DNA of 64,000 nt from Lepidodermella squamata (taxonomy: Eukaryota; Gastrotricha), in NCBI GenBank assembly GCA_047495785.1, contig JBLDXI010000023.1, positions 248,001-312,000 on the forward strand, written 5' to 3'. A program made the position numbers and the translations under genes. Shown in pieces: positions 44,301-56,019 of this stretch (positions within the stretch are counted from its first letter, which is position 1; each line of letters opens with the position of its first letter). The notes under the pieces were generated by a model that was given only the letters and a program-made list of their open reading frames with translations, was not told the origin of the DNA and searched no databases.

Positions 44301-47300
44301 TATGTTGACCATATTTTAACTGCTTTACTTTAACTTTGGTGCTTATATGTCGCGGAAAGCCAAGATCCTACATAGATCAATTATCATAATATTAAGGTTG
44401 TTGACCGGTTTAATTGCAGCGACCTACCTTACAAGCTTGAGAATAATGCAGGTCTATCCAACAAAAACCCGAAATATTACAGGATAATATGATGTAATAT
44501 TCGGGTGAATATCATGGGTGAATATCACGATTAATATCAGCTTGAAGGCTAGCAGGCCAGAGGCGCGTTCAAAGACCGGAACAGCGGGCTGGAAGGCGAA
44601 TATACATCGATATCCACCGATAACACTCGGATATGGTTGTTATCCGGCGTCATGAGTCATCCAATCCGGATAACCGGTAATTCGCCGGCCACGTTGATCT
44701 CACTGACAAATCAGAGCATTTATTGCTCCAATCACGCGCAATCCACCCATTCAATCTTCATACAACACGCGCACACATACGCACCCGCTGCGCACCTCGA
44801 CACGTACCCCGCGCGGCAACTGAGACAGTTCGCCGTGTTGTACAGCCGAGGGATCAAGGGATTATCTGCATTCGAGTGTTTACACGCCGGTTTAGCTACT
44901 AGCTGCGTGAAGAGCCGGACCGTGTCCGGTCATTAAACTGGGTCGCCATAAACGCGCTACCTACAGCTACAACAACAAATCGACAGCTTACAACTTATCC
45001 TAGGATTTTTTTTTCAAGAAATCAGCAATATGCGATATTATTTTCTATTATCTATACGTATGCTATATGACGAGCTATCCCCCAGAATAACTGAGAAACG
45101 TCAAGCGATTTTGGCCCCGTCTTATTTTCAAATTTCATTTGAAACGAGGTGTATCATAATTATAAGCCTCTGTCTTCTATAGTGACTATGAAGGTGGAGA
45201 TATATCTATAGGGCGGAGACCGCTTGACGGGTCTCAATTCCCTGGTCTTAAAAATGCAGTTAGCCATTAGCCCTAACGATCGGTTGTAAGATTTCTCATC
45301 AGGAAATACCATTTCAGCCTTAGGACTAATTTCAAGTAATCTGAACTGAAAGATGCGTCGACGACGGGCCGCTATCTTCCGCTTCCATTAAACTATTCGC
45401 ATATTTGGAAAAAAGGTGATCTAGCATTCAAGCCGAGAAAACCAGCATTCACGCATTGACCGCTGTTTTATTTTAAGGCGCGGACTTGGGGCGCACATTT
45501 GGATTTTGTGGGCGGCGATTACGCAACAGGGGCGACGTTATTTACTATGTGTGCGCACTTATTTAATTTTGGGGCGACGTTTAAAAAGGGGCGCACTTAT
45601 TTAATTCTGGGCGACAGATTTGGTTTATCCGTTTGTTTATTTTGGGATTATTTCCCTATTTTCGGCAAATTCGAACAATTTAAAATCCGATTTCGCAGAT
45701 TCGACGATTCATGAAATCGGCAATTTGTTAAAATATTTTTTTCTATTCCAGGAAAAGAAGAAAGTTCAATATGTCGTTCGAAGTACGGCGGATATCGCGG
45801 CTGAAGGCGAGTACCGGCAGCGCGGCGGAACGCGATCAAACGCCTCCGACTCGGCGATCACCTCCGTCAAAGTCATCGATTTAACCGGCAAAGAGAAGGT
45901 CGTCTACTCGGGCTACTCGTCGCTAGCCAGGCACCACGTGATCCCGGACGACGAGCGACAGCTCGATTCTGACGAAGCAGGGCTCAACTACTTCGACGTG
46001 CCAGAATTACGCCACAATTTGAGACTGCTGATCGGCCAGGCCGAAGACGACGTGATCGACAATTTGAAAACGAGAGATCGAGAAAAGGACCAAATCGCCG
46101 TATTGGAGCATGATAAACAGCGGCTGGACCAGGTTTTGATCGATGAGGAGAGACAAATCGCTCAGTTACAACAAATCGTGACCCTGGTCAATAAACTGGA
46201 CGATGCGACGTCGTTGGATGACGCGATTTCTCTCATTTCCGACCTGCGGATCGATTTCGAGAATGAATACGTCATGTATGGCCTCGAGCGGCTGTTGCAC
46301 CCGGTTTCAGAGCCACTCCTCAAAAATTCGCTATCAACCTGGGACCCGCTTGATCGCGACCAGAAATCGTTGAATTTCGACTCGTTGGCTAAGTTGAAGC
46401 GAGCTTTCAGTGAATGTGATAATTTGCCAGCTTTCGATTCGCTGATTTGGGAACTTTGGGTGCCGCCGGTTCGCCAGGCTATCATCAACCGGTGGAACCC
46501 GCGTGACCCCGACATTTTAGTTGATTTATTCGAACTATGGCAACCGATCCTACCGACTTGGATCTGGGATAACATTAGCGATCAATTTTTGATGCCGAGA
46601 ATTTTGGCCGAGGCTGAAAATTGGAACCCAGTCACCGATGCGTTGCCTATCCATCAGTGGATCCACCCGTGGCTCGGGTTGTTGGGCGACAAATTAGAGC
46701 CGGTCTACGTTCCGATTCGTCAGAAAATCGGAGCAGCTCTCGCGAATTGGCACCCCTCGGATCCTTCCGCGAGAATTCTACTCCAATCTTGGCTGCGAGT
46801 CTGGTCCGACGGCCACATGCGGTCTTTCGTTCTGCAGCATATCGGGCCGAAACTGACTCGGCTGATGCAAGACTTCGTGATAAACCCCCGCCAGCAGCAG
46901 TTGGACGCCTGGAAATGGGTGTTTGATTGGTTGGAAATGATGCCTCATCCGTTTTTTGTCACCCTACTCGATAAGCATTTCTTCCCGAAATGGCTGCAGT
47001 GTTTAGCGGCTTGGCTCGATGCGAGTAACACCGATTACCAGGAGGTTACGAAGTGGTACCTAGGGTGGAAAAGCAGCATCCCCGTTGCGTTGGTTGAAGA
47101 GCCGAATATCAAGGATAAATTAGGCCTGGCTTTGACTATGATGAATCAGGCGATTACCGGCGGCAGGGCAGAGTCGGTTTTGGCTGCGGCGTCCTACCCG
47201 CCTCAAATGCCGTATCAGCAACCGTCAATGCCTGCGTACGCCCCGCCCCCGCCTCCTCCTCCGCCGCCGAGTGTACCCCTCAGTTTCAAAGAAATCATCG

Positions 47301-47535
47301 AACGACGGGTTTGTTCCGCTAATTTCTCGCGTCATTTCGTGCTTCAAATTTCAATTATTTTTTTTAGGCTGAAGCTTGTGGCTTGGTTTTCATGCCTGCA
47401 CAGCGGAGTCTTGGCACTCAGCAAATGTATCAACTTGGCCGCGTGATTCTCTATATCGATCGAAATGTCGTGTTTGTGTCGTCGAACGGCGCTTGGAAAC
47501 CGGTGTCTCTCGAAGAACTGTTTTCACTAGCCTGA
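41306..47535 (+). CDS. TFIP11: Tuftelin-interacting protein 11 (G-patch spliceosome disassembly factor)
   Basis: Six exons (41306-41563, 41621-41694, 41750-41813, 41863-42081, 45752-47308, 47368-47535) keep phase and give 779 aa, near the usual length of about 800. The N-terminal TIP domain is clear (ITDHDVMDAMDPLRRQKKRT, IYGMWADSDDE, PVNFISGG). A G-patch spans exons 3-4 (KYTKGIGKRLLGKMGWSAGQ, GLGKNQQG). The large GCFC-type helical domain with repeated Trp-Pro/Asp motifs follows, then a Pro-rich run and the conserved end FGRV/LYIDRNVVFV. It activates the DHX15 helicase to take apart the intron-lariat spliceosome in the nucleus. The gene appears intact. Confidence 0.93.
42757..43660. mobile_element. 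Inverted-repeat element in TFIP11 intron 4
   Basis: The left arm at about 42775-42872 (GTCAGCTAATTCC, GTCAGAAGTATCGTTTTCTG) has a near-exact inverted copy at about 43537-43635. Both ends repeat GTCAGCTAATT once more, further out. The centre has no known coding sequence. Confidence 0.7.
44065..45635. mobile_element. Inverted-repeat element in TFIP11 intron 4
   Basis: The left end (ACAAATCTGTCGCCCAAAAT, AAATAAGTGCGCC) is matched in reverse by the right end at about 45590-45625 (GGCGCACTTATTTAATTCTG, GGCGACAGATTTG), with related GGCGCGGACTT/GCGATTACGC blocks further in. The left end is also present at 15690-15860. Contains the diverged repeat at 44525-44640. No intact ORF. Confidence 0.6.
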
Positions 47536-47614
47536 TGGCTTCTGTTCTGCGAAGTCTTGTTGCTTTTACGAAAGAGAATGAGCAAAACTCTATCACGTTT
47601 TATATTCGTTATTG

Positions 47615-47620
47615 AATAAA
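47615..47620 (+). terminator. AATAAA polyadenylation signal of TFIP11
   Basis: The hexamer lies about 80 nt after the TGA, just before the LINE fragment. Confidence 0.6.
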
Positions 47621-47689
47621 ATACGTTCTTTCAAGCCTATTTTGATTTTTTTATTGTGCGATTTTACTATTACTAGCATTGCGATTTTA

Positions 47690-48075
47690 CTAGTATTCGC
47701 GGACGATACTGCTTTATTATCACAAGATTCGGAGAAAATGCAATTGATTATAGATATTTTTGTTGAGGCGTGTGGACACTTGGGCTTGAAAATTAATGTT
47801 CCAAAAACCAAATTCATGAGAGTCAATTAAAATAACTGCAATTTACATTTACCTTTCTCCATTTACGGGCAGTACATTGAAGAAGTTGATGAATTCGTAT
47901 ATTTGAGAAGTGTTATCACGTCTGACGGCAGGTGTAAGGCTGATGTAAGGACTCGTTTAGAAAAAGGCAACAAGGCGTTTGGCGCTATGCGGAAATATAT
48001 TTTTGCTAATCGATCTGTCCCGACTAAAGAAAAAATGAAATGTTTAAAGAGCGTTGTGGATGCGACTATCATGCA
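47690..48075 (+). pseudogene. Fragment of a LINE 1-family reverse transcriptase
   Basis: Encodes VFADDTALLSQD, IDIFVEACGHLGLKINVPK and, in another frame, SVITSDGRCKADVRTRLEKG / KYIFANRSVPTKEKMKCLKS. These match LINE 1 ORF2 at about 9010-9400. 5'-truncated and frame-broken. Confidence 0.8.
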
Positions 48076-48168
48076 TGGCAGCGAAAGTTGGAACCATTCA
48101 AATGGGTGCATGGCAGCGAAAGTTGGAACCATTCAAATGGGTGCATGGCAGTAACCATTCAAATGGGT
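48073..48168 (+). repeat. 35-bp tandem repeat, 2.7 copies
   Basis: Unit begins GCATGGCAGCGAAAGTTGGA; the third copy lacks the middle. It starts inside the LINE fragment. Confidence 0.9.
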
Positions 48169-48169
48169 C

Positions 48170-49450
48170 GTTTTTACCCGCCTAAACTTACCTGTAATTA
48201 CTGGCTTGCCGTGATCTCATTTTGGGACATAACTAGCTGAAAATTTTTACAGATGTAGGGGGTCTGTTGAAGATTATCTGCACGAATTTTTTCAGAGATC
48301 TGACTTACAGTCTATGAGCTATTAAAAGTAATGTGATGACATCAATTTTCGGCCAAATCGCCCCAAGTGCCCATTTCACCCCAAACGACGGTATAGAGAG
48401 ATGACACGCGATGTATAAACTTAGCCACACTCACTTGGCGTTCGCGCCTCAGCATTTATACCTAACGCTTCGACTTGCACCCGCTGCGAGAAAGATTTCG
48501 TTTTTGAAGTTGCTGATTGCGGGCCGACTCAAAATTTCATATGTCTTGGACAGCCAGCTATTAGAGTTGACGCATTTTCGGCCATGTCCAAGTATGAACT
48601 TTTCTCGAAATGCTCGAGGATTGCAATACTGGCAACTTCGTCATTGAAGCAAACGGTAGTTAATAGTTTCCACTGAGAAGGCGAACCTTTTTACCCAACA
48701 TTTAATTAAAGCGAACATGGGCATATACACGGCACCAATAGCGCAAGGCCGTCGTGATGGCAATATTACTATCATGATTTTCGTACATACCGGCAAAATG
48801 TGATGCATCCGCGAATCCAAGTTGTTCCAAGTTGCAACTTGCAACAGTTGCTACCTCTTATAGAAAGGTTCAGCTTATTTTACGATATGTGCGGCAATTG
48901 AAAGGAAACATATTTCGACGTTTCGATTTATCTCCTCAAACGCATAATATAATATTACCCATCGTGGTCGCAAAGTGTTGCCGAAGTTCCGAGCTTCAAT
49001 TAATGAACAAGCAACAGATAGCTAAGCTGAACCTTATTAACTTGTTGGATGTTCTGTTCAGCCATTTTATAGAGGTTGCTCGCATTACTTGATTATTTGA
49101 ACCGGACTCGGTGTGTTACTTAAATTAACCTACCTATACTGTGTGCTACTCTGCGATGTAAAATAGATAATATTATAGGCGCGGGAACCTGCTCTTAAGT
49201 TTGTGTGTGCGTGTGTTCGCGTCGTCGATTAGGAAGCATTAACGATGTGGCACCTACTGCTGGTTCCTAATTCATATAGTGCGCGAGTTCTGAAACACCC
49301 TGTGGGAGCTTGATTAAAGTAGGACTCACTAAGGAAATACGCCGGAAAAAGAAAACTAACATTAAGAAGGACAAAAAGGATAAGGCAATGTCCAGAAAAA
49401 ATGGAAGCAATGTTTTATTTCAAAAAAGTTCAGTCAAGCACCGGCCACGG
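48170..49450. other. No gene recognised
   Basis: I see no supported gene in this stretch. 49190-49230 is GT-rich. Confidence 0.4.
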
Positions 49451-50237
49451 GTGGGCTTATGGCGCATCCGATGTATATGTCATATATAAAGTCGACAATT
49501 GTGAAATGTTGACAATATATAACATAAATAGCCATTTAATGTGTATAAAATGCCACCCCTGTAAATTGCCATGTTGACCACAAGGTGAAATCCACTCCGA
49601 GGAATCCGAATCTGAACTCCATTGTGAAACCACTGGTAAGTTGAACCTTGGCGCGCACGCTGATTGGTCAATTTATCGTTGCTAATGACTCCGGAATGAA
49701 ACATTTCCGTCGTGCGATCCACTAATAAATTATTTTATATTTATGTAAAAAATGACCTTGCCACACCCTCTGCCCGGTTTTCATTGACCACGAGCGTAAA
49801 CTCCATATTAATCGTGGTAAATTGCTGCGGCAAAAATCACTTGTTGCAAACAATTTTATGGATCGCACGACAGAACGTTTCATCCGGGAGTCATAGCAAC
49901 GATCGATTGACCAATCAGCGTGCGCATTGGATTGGACTTTTAAGTGGTCACACAATGTCATTTTCCCGATCACGGGAAGTAATTGGCCAAAAATCGATAA
50001 GAAATCGATATCGATTTTCGATAATCGAATTTTACGAAATTTGGGTAATCGCTATGAATTTGACGATATCAGATTCGGATTCCTCTGAGTGGATTTCACC
50101 TTGTGGTCAACATGGCAATTTACAGGGGTGGCATTTTATACAAATTAAATGGCTATTTATGTTATATATATTGTCAACATTTCACAATTGTCGACTTAAA
50201 ATGTGACATATCGTTAACGATGCGCCAAAACAACCAC
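49450..50237. mobile_element. Inverted-repeat element carrying a nested MITE
   Basis: The left arm (about 49450-49615) and right arm (about 50069-50237) are inverted copies over about 140-160 bp, for example GTCGACAATTGTGAAATGTT and its reverse, and CACCTTGTGGTCAACATGGC and its reverse. Between them lies the 338-bp MITE at 49620-49957 plus about 110 bp. No ORF. Confidence 0.75.
49620..49957 (-). mobile_element. 338-bp MITE, same family as the one inside the Helitron
   Basis: Nearly identical, in opposite orientation, to 61370-61707. The ends are CATTGTG...CACAATG with imperfect longer inverted repeats (CCACT/AGTGG). No clear target duplication is visible at this copy. Confidence 0.85.
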
Positions 50238-50395
50238 TTAGTTGACTCATTCGATCGTACTTTTAGTCGCCTAACGTAATGTTGAAGTACGTTAGGCCTT
50301 TTGAGCACCGATTTTTTCCTAATTTCGAACGTACTTTCCTCATAAAATCTATAAATAGTAAAGTGGTTGTTTTGGCGCGTCGCTAACGATATATA
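50212..50395. repeat. Short inverted-repeat element
   Basis: CGTTAACGATGCGCCAAAAC and CCACTT on the left pair with AAGTGG and GTTTTGGCGCGTCGCTAACG on the right (about 30-bp arms). Its left arm overlaps the end of the larger inverted-repeat element. Confidence 0.6.
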
Positions 50396-50499
50396 CATTG
50401 TACGTGTTCTCTGCATACAGGATAGGATATTATATTGATTCAGATTTTATACAATTGTTGGTGGGGTAGGTATGGAGTTTTAACGCTGATTTTAACGAT

Positions 50500-50969
50500 T
50501 TACAAGATGTAATTACAGCATTAATTGAATTAATCGCATCATCATTGGAGAGTTCACCGAGGATATTATCAGTCGGACCGTTAGTGTGCTCACAGCTCAA
50601 ACACAGGTGGAAAAGCAGATCCATGACACTATTATATATTTTCGAAGATAGAGTACTAAGAAAAAAGGTGATAAGAAAAAAGGTGATAAGAAAAAACCCG
50701 GGAAATTTGAAATACAAATTATTCCTGATTTACAATTAGCTGAACTCGCATCCTTTGAAAAAGATGAATGGCGCATGATTGTAACTCGATTGAAAATTAT
50801 GAATTTTTCGGAAAAAGCAGAATCTTCAACTGTGGGAGTGGGTAAGGATTAATCTTCAATTTCACCTGCCTTCGGCCTCTTCAAAATCGGAAACGGTATA
50901 ATGACGTGCAGTCTAGGAGAGGCTAAATAAAACTATTATTATTATTATTATTATTATTATCATTATTAT
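50500..50969 (+). repeat. Degraded element tail with tandem repeat and (ATT)n
   Basis: Short coding-like stretches (GEFTEDIISRTVSVLTAQ and, after a shift, a Lys-rich run ending DEWRMIVTRLKI) lead to a (ATT)n tract at 50933-50969. Three copies of a 15-bp AAGAAAAAAGGTGAT unit lie at about 50657-50700. This may be the 3' end of an unidentified LINE. Confidence 0.4.
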
Positions 50970-51112
50970 AAAATAATTCAAGTTCGTTACCACATATTCA
51001 CGCACATAATAATTGACAATAAATAACACGTTAAATCATCGCTAAGCATTTTGTTTATTAAATATTATGGACTGGCGTTAGGAGAAACACAAAGATCATC
51101 ACGCCATGCTCA

Positions 51113-52678
51113 TCATGACATGACCGTAACCTGTGGGTGTTCCTCAAAGTATGACCTCTCAACGTTGGAGTGAAACGTCCAGGTCGACTCTCCAACCTTT
51201 GAAAGTACGTTTGCTGAAGTCATCCTTTCTCCAATAGCATCAATCGTCTGGACATTGATGGGCGTACCAGCCTTCTTCAGATGTAGTACGACATCTTTGA
51301 CGGAGCAAACTGATTTCGCATTTATGCATTCAAAGAAGGCTTGGACGATAGTTTCCTCTTCATCAGTTTTCCAACATTGTTTCACGTGATTTCGAACCTG
51401 TGTAAATAGCGCCTTCTTCACGTCTATAAAACACGTATTAGTGTTTACATATATAGAAGAGCAAAATACAAGTGAGTACCTTGAAAAGATGTTCCCTCTA
51501 TCAGGGCAGTAGAAACACTGATCAACATTAGCAAACGTCCACCGACAAGGGCAAAGACGCGCGAGTAGAGCGTACCATCAGTGTTCACCACGCCACGTTT
51601 CTGAAGGTACTCGAACACTTGATCTTGATTGATATCGCCTACGCAATACAACTTGCCACGGGAAAAGGCACTGCTGCCTATTGAATAAATACAACAGTTA
51701 GCTGAATGACTGAAATGAATTGACAGGAAATAAACGAACCCGTAATTTGCTGAGGCGCCACGCCATCGGATGATACAAATACAGTAACGAATTGACGGCG
51801 GTCAATGGCGCGTTTTGCGCCGTCTTGAAGCAGTGCTAACATTTTTGGATGCTCTTTTGTCAGACTATTCACGTTGTCGATGACAAGAACAGGTACTTTA
51901 TGATATTTCGCCTTGTACCACTTCGCCGTTTCTCCGAACGCACGGTAAACAGCCTGCCAGTTTCCCTTATTCCCTATAGAAGAAAAATAACAGCAAATAC
52001 AACAGCGTGAAGTCATGCTAGTGACTTACATGGCTCATCATTAGCTACTTCCTTCTCTCTAAAAATTTGTTTGTTTATGAATGCAAACAATCCGCTGGTA
52101 TGATGCTCATAGTCAGTAGCCTCGGACAAAGCCAAATAGAATTTCGAGCCATCCTCAGGGACATCCACATAAATCACGCCGCTGCCAACAGTTCGACACG
52201 CTTTCATAACCGCAGTCGTCTTGCCTGTGCCATGCTCTCCAGTAATGAGGAAATATTTTTCAGCTGCGACCGGTGTTGATGGCGTTATCATCTTTTTCAA
52301 ATCCTTCTCCAACTCTGGACGATCAATCAAAACAGTGTCTTCTATGACTAAAGATGCGCCAGAGCCTTGCTCTAAACGATGTTTCAACGCTGCCGCATCC
52401 TTATATCCAACATAGGCGACATAGGCGTAGCTGAGTGGGATACTACCAAAAACAAACACGACAACAGTACCGACAAGTTTGCCCATTATGGCTCGTTTGG
52501 CAAAGTCAAGCCAGGCATTCTTAGGTGGCACGGCTGACAAGGAACGCCGGAAAATGATGAATGAGTTGTGACTCGTATTAAGCTTTGGCGGTACAAGAGC
52601 AAGACGACGGTCGACACGAAATCGTTTGGTCGCCAGTGATCGCGTCAGTAGGCGCAAGTTTCGTAGAATCATTTTCAA
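51113..52678 (-). CDS. AAA-type ATPase with probable mitochondrial leader and membrane segment
   Basis: Four exons on the minus strand (52678-52030, 51973-51740, 51677-51480, 51423-51113) joined by 56-62-nt introns in phase; 463 aa. The first 50 residues are rich in Arg, Lys and Ser without acids (LRNLRLLTRSLATKRFR), like a mitochondrial presequence. A membrane segment follows (LVGTVVVFVFGSIPLSYAYV). Walker A is GEHGTGKTT (about residue 145) and Walker B is VLVIDNVN; VFVSSDGV could be sensor 1. The C-terminal part looks like a winged-helix region. Substrate and partners are unknown. Similar leader-TM-ATPase proteins are, to my recollection, common in fungi; relationship untested. Confidence 0.75.
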
Positions 52679-53330
52679 TTAACTGTATATCTATGAATAT
52701 ATCTGAACTTATGAACCGACCAAAAGAGATACTCAATACCCACAACATCCAGCGTAGTTTTTCATGTTTCACTTGACAGAATTGCTATCTACGATCGAAG
52801 ATGTTTCATATGACTACTGTAGCAGGGGCTTTAATATTATGATGTCCAAGAATGAAATCTCACAACATTATGATATTGATTAGAAGGTAAAGGCTCTCGT
52901 AACGGGGTAAAGGGTAAACGATTTTGGCAAATAACACAACAACGGCTAGAGATTATAAATGGGTCATTGTGGTGTTTACTTATTGTAGTGAACTTTAGTG
53001 TAGAACACAATGTGTCAAACATTATTAAACACACAATTCAGCAGATAAATGCACAGACATAAAAGGTCATGAACACTTGAAGCAACCAAGACACCAAACA
53101 ACTTGAATCAGCAATCAAGTTAGAAAACGGAATGATGTGCTGAAAATTCAGTTTCACTCAGTTCCACTTGCCAAGTGCCACGTAAGAACGAGAATTCGCC
53201 TGACACAAAAATATCAAGCGCACGAAAGAATGGATGGATTTAAAGCCCAGTCATCAATTATGGTGGTATTCATGGGCTGAGGGTTGAGATAATGGAGCAG
53301 CCCGATCATCACATTTGATGGTTTTCACCG
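52679..53330. other. No gene recognised
   Basis: The upstream region of the ATPase gene. No repeat or ORF stands out. Confidence 0.4.
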
Positions 53331-53333
53331 GTG

Positions 53334-53640
53334 CTATCGATAGCTATAGGAGAATCTGTAAAAAAATAACTTCGTAGAAAATAAAGGTATCCTGGCTTCG
53401 GAGGATTGGAGTTTGCGCGCTTGGAAACTGCGGTTGTCGTTCCAGGCAGTGGTGCCGCGATGGAAAAATGTGCGTTGCCCGGTGGTGTTGGTTGGTACTT
53501 TCCACAGGCAGACAGTCCGAGTCCTTGGAGCGTGTTTCAGTGCAGGTGCCGGCGTCCCTCGAGAAGGCTTCAATTAGCAAGTCGGGCGCTTCGTCGTGCA
53601 GGATCTACCACATACTTGAAGTACGTTTTATGACGTGTAC
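53334..53640 (-). pseudogene. Degraded LINE C-terminus
   Basis: The minus strand encodes HHRATHIFPSRHHCLERQPQ in one frame and TTGQRTFFHRGTTAWNDNRS in another, the (R)TxFxRGxxAWN block typical of jockey/CR1-like ORF2 ends. Broken. Confidence 0.55.
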
Positions 53641-53745
53641 ATTCCTTCGTCCATGGAGCGAGAGCCATTGTAGGTCCCGGAGTAGTGGCTCAACAATCTT
53701 CTTCTTCTTCTTTCAAAAACAATCTTTCTCTTTCTGGATGGATGG

Positions 53746-54042
53746 ATGGATTATGCTATCTGCAACTTGTTTACCAGGAAACAACCCGCTCGACAACTGC
53801 GCAACGCTCACCTCACCTTCGAGCTTCCTAAAGCTCGAATCGACTACGGCAAAGCTCGTCTCAGCTACCGAGGACCGGCTTTGTTCAACTCTCTGCCCAT
53901 CTACTTTCACTGCACACAGCACAAACCTATTGGCATTCTCGAATACGACGGCACTTTGCCTGATTGTAAATGCGGCATGAAAGCCTGCTCAACCGCCAAC
54001 GATTGCCGTCAACTTGTATATAAACATCTTTTAAATTGTTGA
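53746..54042 (+). pseudogene. LINE ORF2 C-terminal fragment
   Basis: The plus-strand frame contains LTFELPKARIDYGKARLSYR and GPALFNSLP, the typical end of a LINE ORF2. Upstream coding is lost. Confidence 0.6.
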
Positions 54043-54312
54043 TTATTTTGTCTATTTGTTGATTTAATGTCCTATTTTGTTTTGACTGATGACCTGGCCT
54101 GAACTGACTTCGATTCTCTGCACGAAACATTTTAGAAATGCACCTTTTCCACGTCGAGCTCTCAACTATGGGATTATGCTCAATAAAATTAATAAGCCCA
54201 ATCGCTAGTTGCCCGACGATATGCTTGGGCTTCAGTTAGTAAGTAATAACCCGATTCACCGCTGTGGCGATGTTTTACACGGGTCAAGTGGCACAAGAAG
54301 TAGAAAAATAGA

Positions 54313-55236
54313 TTACGGATCTAATAAAATAATGTCTTCGAGTTGTTCTTTAGCGAATTCGACGACGCAGGCAGCTTGACGCGTGCTTTTCGACGAGTTC
54401 ATTTGCCGGATGAAGTCGGTTGCGCTGTTCCACGCTGCCGTGCCACGATAGAGAACGGTTCGTTGACTAGTGGTGTTGCTGTGGTCAACAGGAAGATATC
54501 CTTGGGCTTTTTGAAGTGTCTCCCTCGCGGCTTCTCTCTTTGTGAAATCAGCGATGAGCAGGTCGGGTGCTTCACCATGCAGAATCTGCCAGACCAGTTT
54601 GATGGTGTGGACTTTTCTTCTTCCCGCTAGCGAAATCCAGCGGAACCCTCGGAACCAGCTTCGAGGAGGATATCGCAGTAGCCAACGCGAGATCCGATGA
54701 GCCCGTTGTAGATGGCCTTCCGAGCATCCAAAGGAACGCCGTTTCGACCAGCTAGGCGGAGAGCATAGGCACCACTGCGGCATTTTGCTGCAATGTTTTC
54801 GACATGGTTTTCAAACGTGATGCGGTAGTCAATTTCGAGCCCGAGGAGTTTCATTGTAGGTTGTGGAGCGACAAGAATACCGTTGATGTTCACTTCTGGC
54901 AGTTCGTTGTCAATTTTAAGCAATTTCGGAGCCAAAAACATTATCTGAGTTATCTTCTCGTTCAATTTCAGGCTGTTTGACCGGAGCCAAGTTGCTACTG
55001 AGTACTGAGGTTAGTTGTATTTCGAGTTTCGCTTTGACTGAGGAAATTGAGTCACCAGTGGCGTAGATAGTGGTGTCATCGGCGTAGATGAAGATTCCGC
55101 AGTCAGGGTCAGAGATTAGATTTCGCAGTTCGTTCACGTAGATGGTAAACAGGAGAGGCCCTAAACCGCTTCCTTGAGGGACGCCGTATGTATGTATGTA
55201 TGTATGTATGTATGTATAATAGCGTTGGATTCGCAC
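54313..55236 (-). pseudogene. LINE reverse transcriptase fragment
   Basis: The minus strand, over three overlapping frames (55236-54916, 54965-54627, 54783-54313), encodes [20 protein letters not shown], the YADDTT catalytic motif, KLLGLEIDYRITFENHVENI and a C-terminus with RTVLYRGTAAWN. The 5' part is lost at a microsatellite. Different family from LINE 1. Confidence 0.8.
55186..55218. repeat. (GTAT)n microsatellite
   Basis: Eight uninterrupted GTAT units at the broken 5' edge of the LINE fragment. Confidence 0.95.
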
Positions 55237-55292
55237 TAAGGCGGTCTTCCATCCAACGGACGCAGATTGGCGCGTCGAGGTAAGGTGGCGAG

Positions 55293-55655
55293 TTACCTCT
55301 TCTTTGTGTAGACGAAATCGTCTACATATTCTGCTTTCAGCAGTATTTCCAGAAGTTGGTCTCTGAGGATCTTCGGGTTTTCGGAAGACCTGATCGATGG
55401 CGGTAAGTCATTCCACTTGCTAGCAGCACGAAATCGAAAGCTGAGACGAGCTGAGTACTGAGCTTGTCGAGGGATTTCGACGCCATCAGAGCTGCGAAGT
55501 CTGGTTTTGTGATCGGACGATGGTTTGTTGATCAAGTTTTTGATGAGGGCAGGTGCTTGAGAGTGCAAACATTTCCAAACTAGAGTAATTTCGTGGATTA
55601 AGCGTTTCCCGTTGATTTGTTTAGAAGCGAGCGTAGCGAGCTTCCTTTTCTTCAC
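55293..55655 (-). pseudogene. Second LINE ORF2 C-terminal fragment
   Basis: A 120-aa frame with LIHEITLVWKCLHSQAP, RQAQYSARLSFRFRAASKWN and DLPPSIRSS, a LINE ORF2 end in the same orientation as the fragment at 54.3-55.2 kb. No RT core. Confidence 0.65.
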
Positions 55656-55799
55656 TCTGTAGGGGGTCCGAGAGAGGCTGTAAGGGGGTCCTATGAGAAC
55701 AATTATTTCGCAAAAATTTAGAACTCAAATAATTAACAATTTTAAATAATAAAAAAAATGGTACTTAATTTTTTTTTAATGTGGAAACCAAAATTTAAA

Positions 55800-56018
55800 A
55801 TTTGCGCGCTATATCCGCGTCCATGGTAGCCTTGGCGTTGACCCAAGCAGCTTTGCCGGCTAGTGAATTTCTGATACGATGATGCGGGATCATCTTTATG
55901 CTTGCTAAATTGCTATCAACTAAACACTGCTTGATGCTTCTGATTACTATTAATGATTTCTGGTGTTCACTCATCTCCGTTATGACTGAATGGGCGTCAT
56001 TTAAATCACTGCTTGCTG
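55800..56018 (-). other. Exon-like open stretch
   Basis: The minus strand is open from an AG at about 56019 to a stop at about 55800, with a coding-like composition (DLNDAHSVITEMSEHQ..., ..IPHHRIRNSLAGKAAW). No start codon upstream in frame. It could be an orphan exon or transposon remnant. Function unknown. Confidence 0.2.
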
Positions 56019-56019
56019 A

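Noticed and set aside
46162-46575. 137-codon reverse ORF inside TFIP11
   Set aside because: Shadow of the strongly supported TFIP11 coding exon.
49712-50206. 164-codon ORF on the plus strand
   Set aside because: It runs through the nested MITE and inverted-repeat arms; no recognisable protein.
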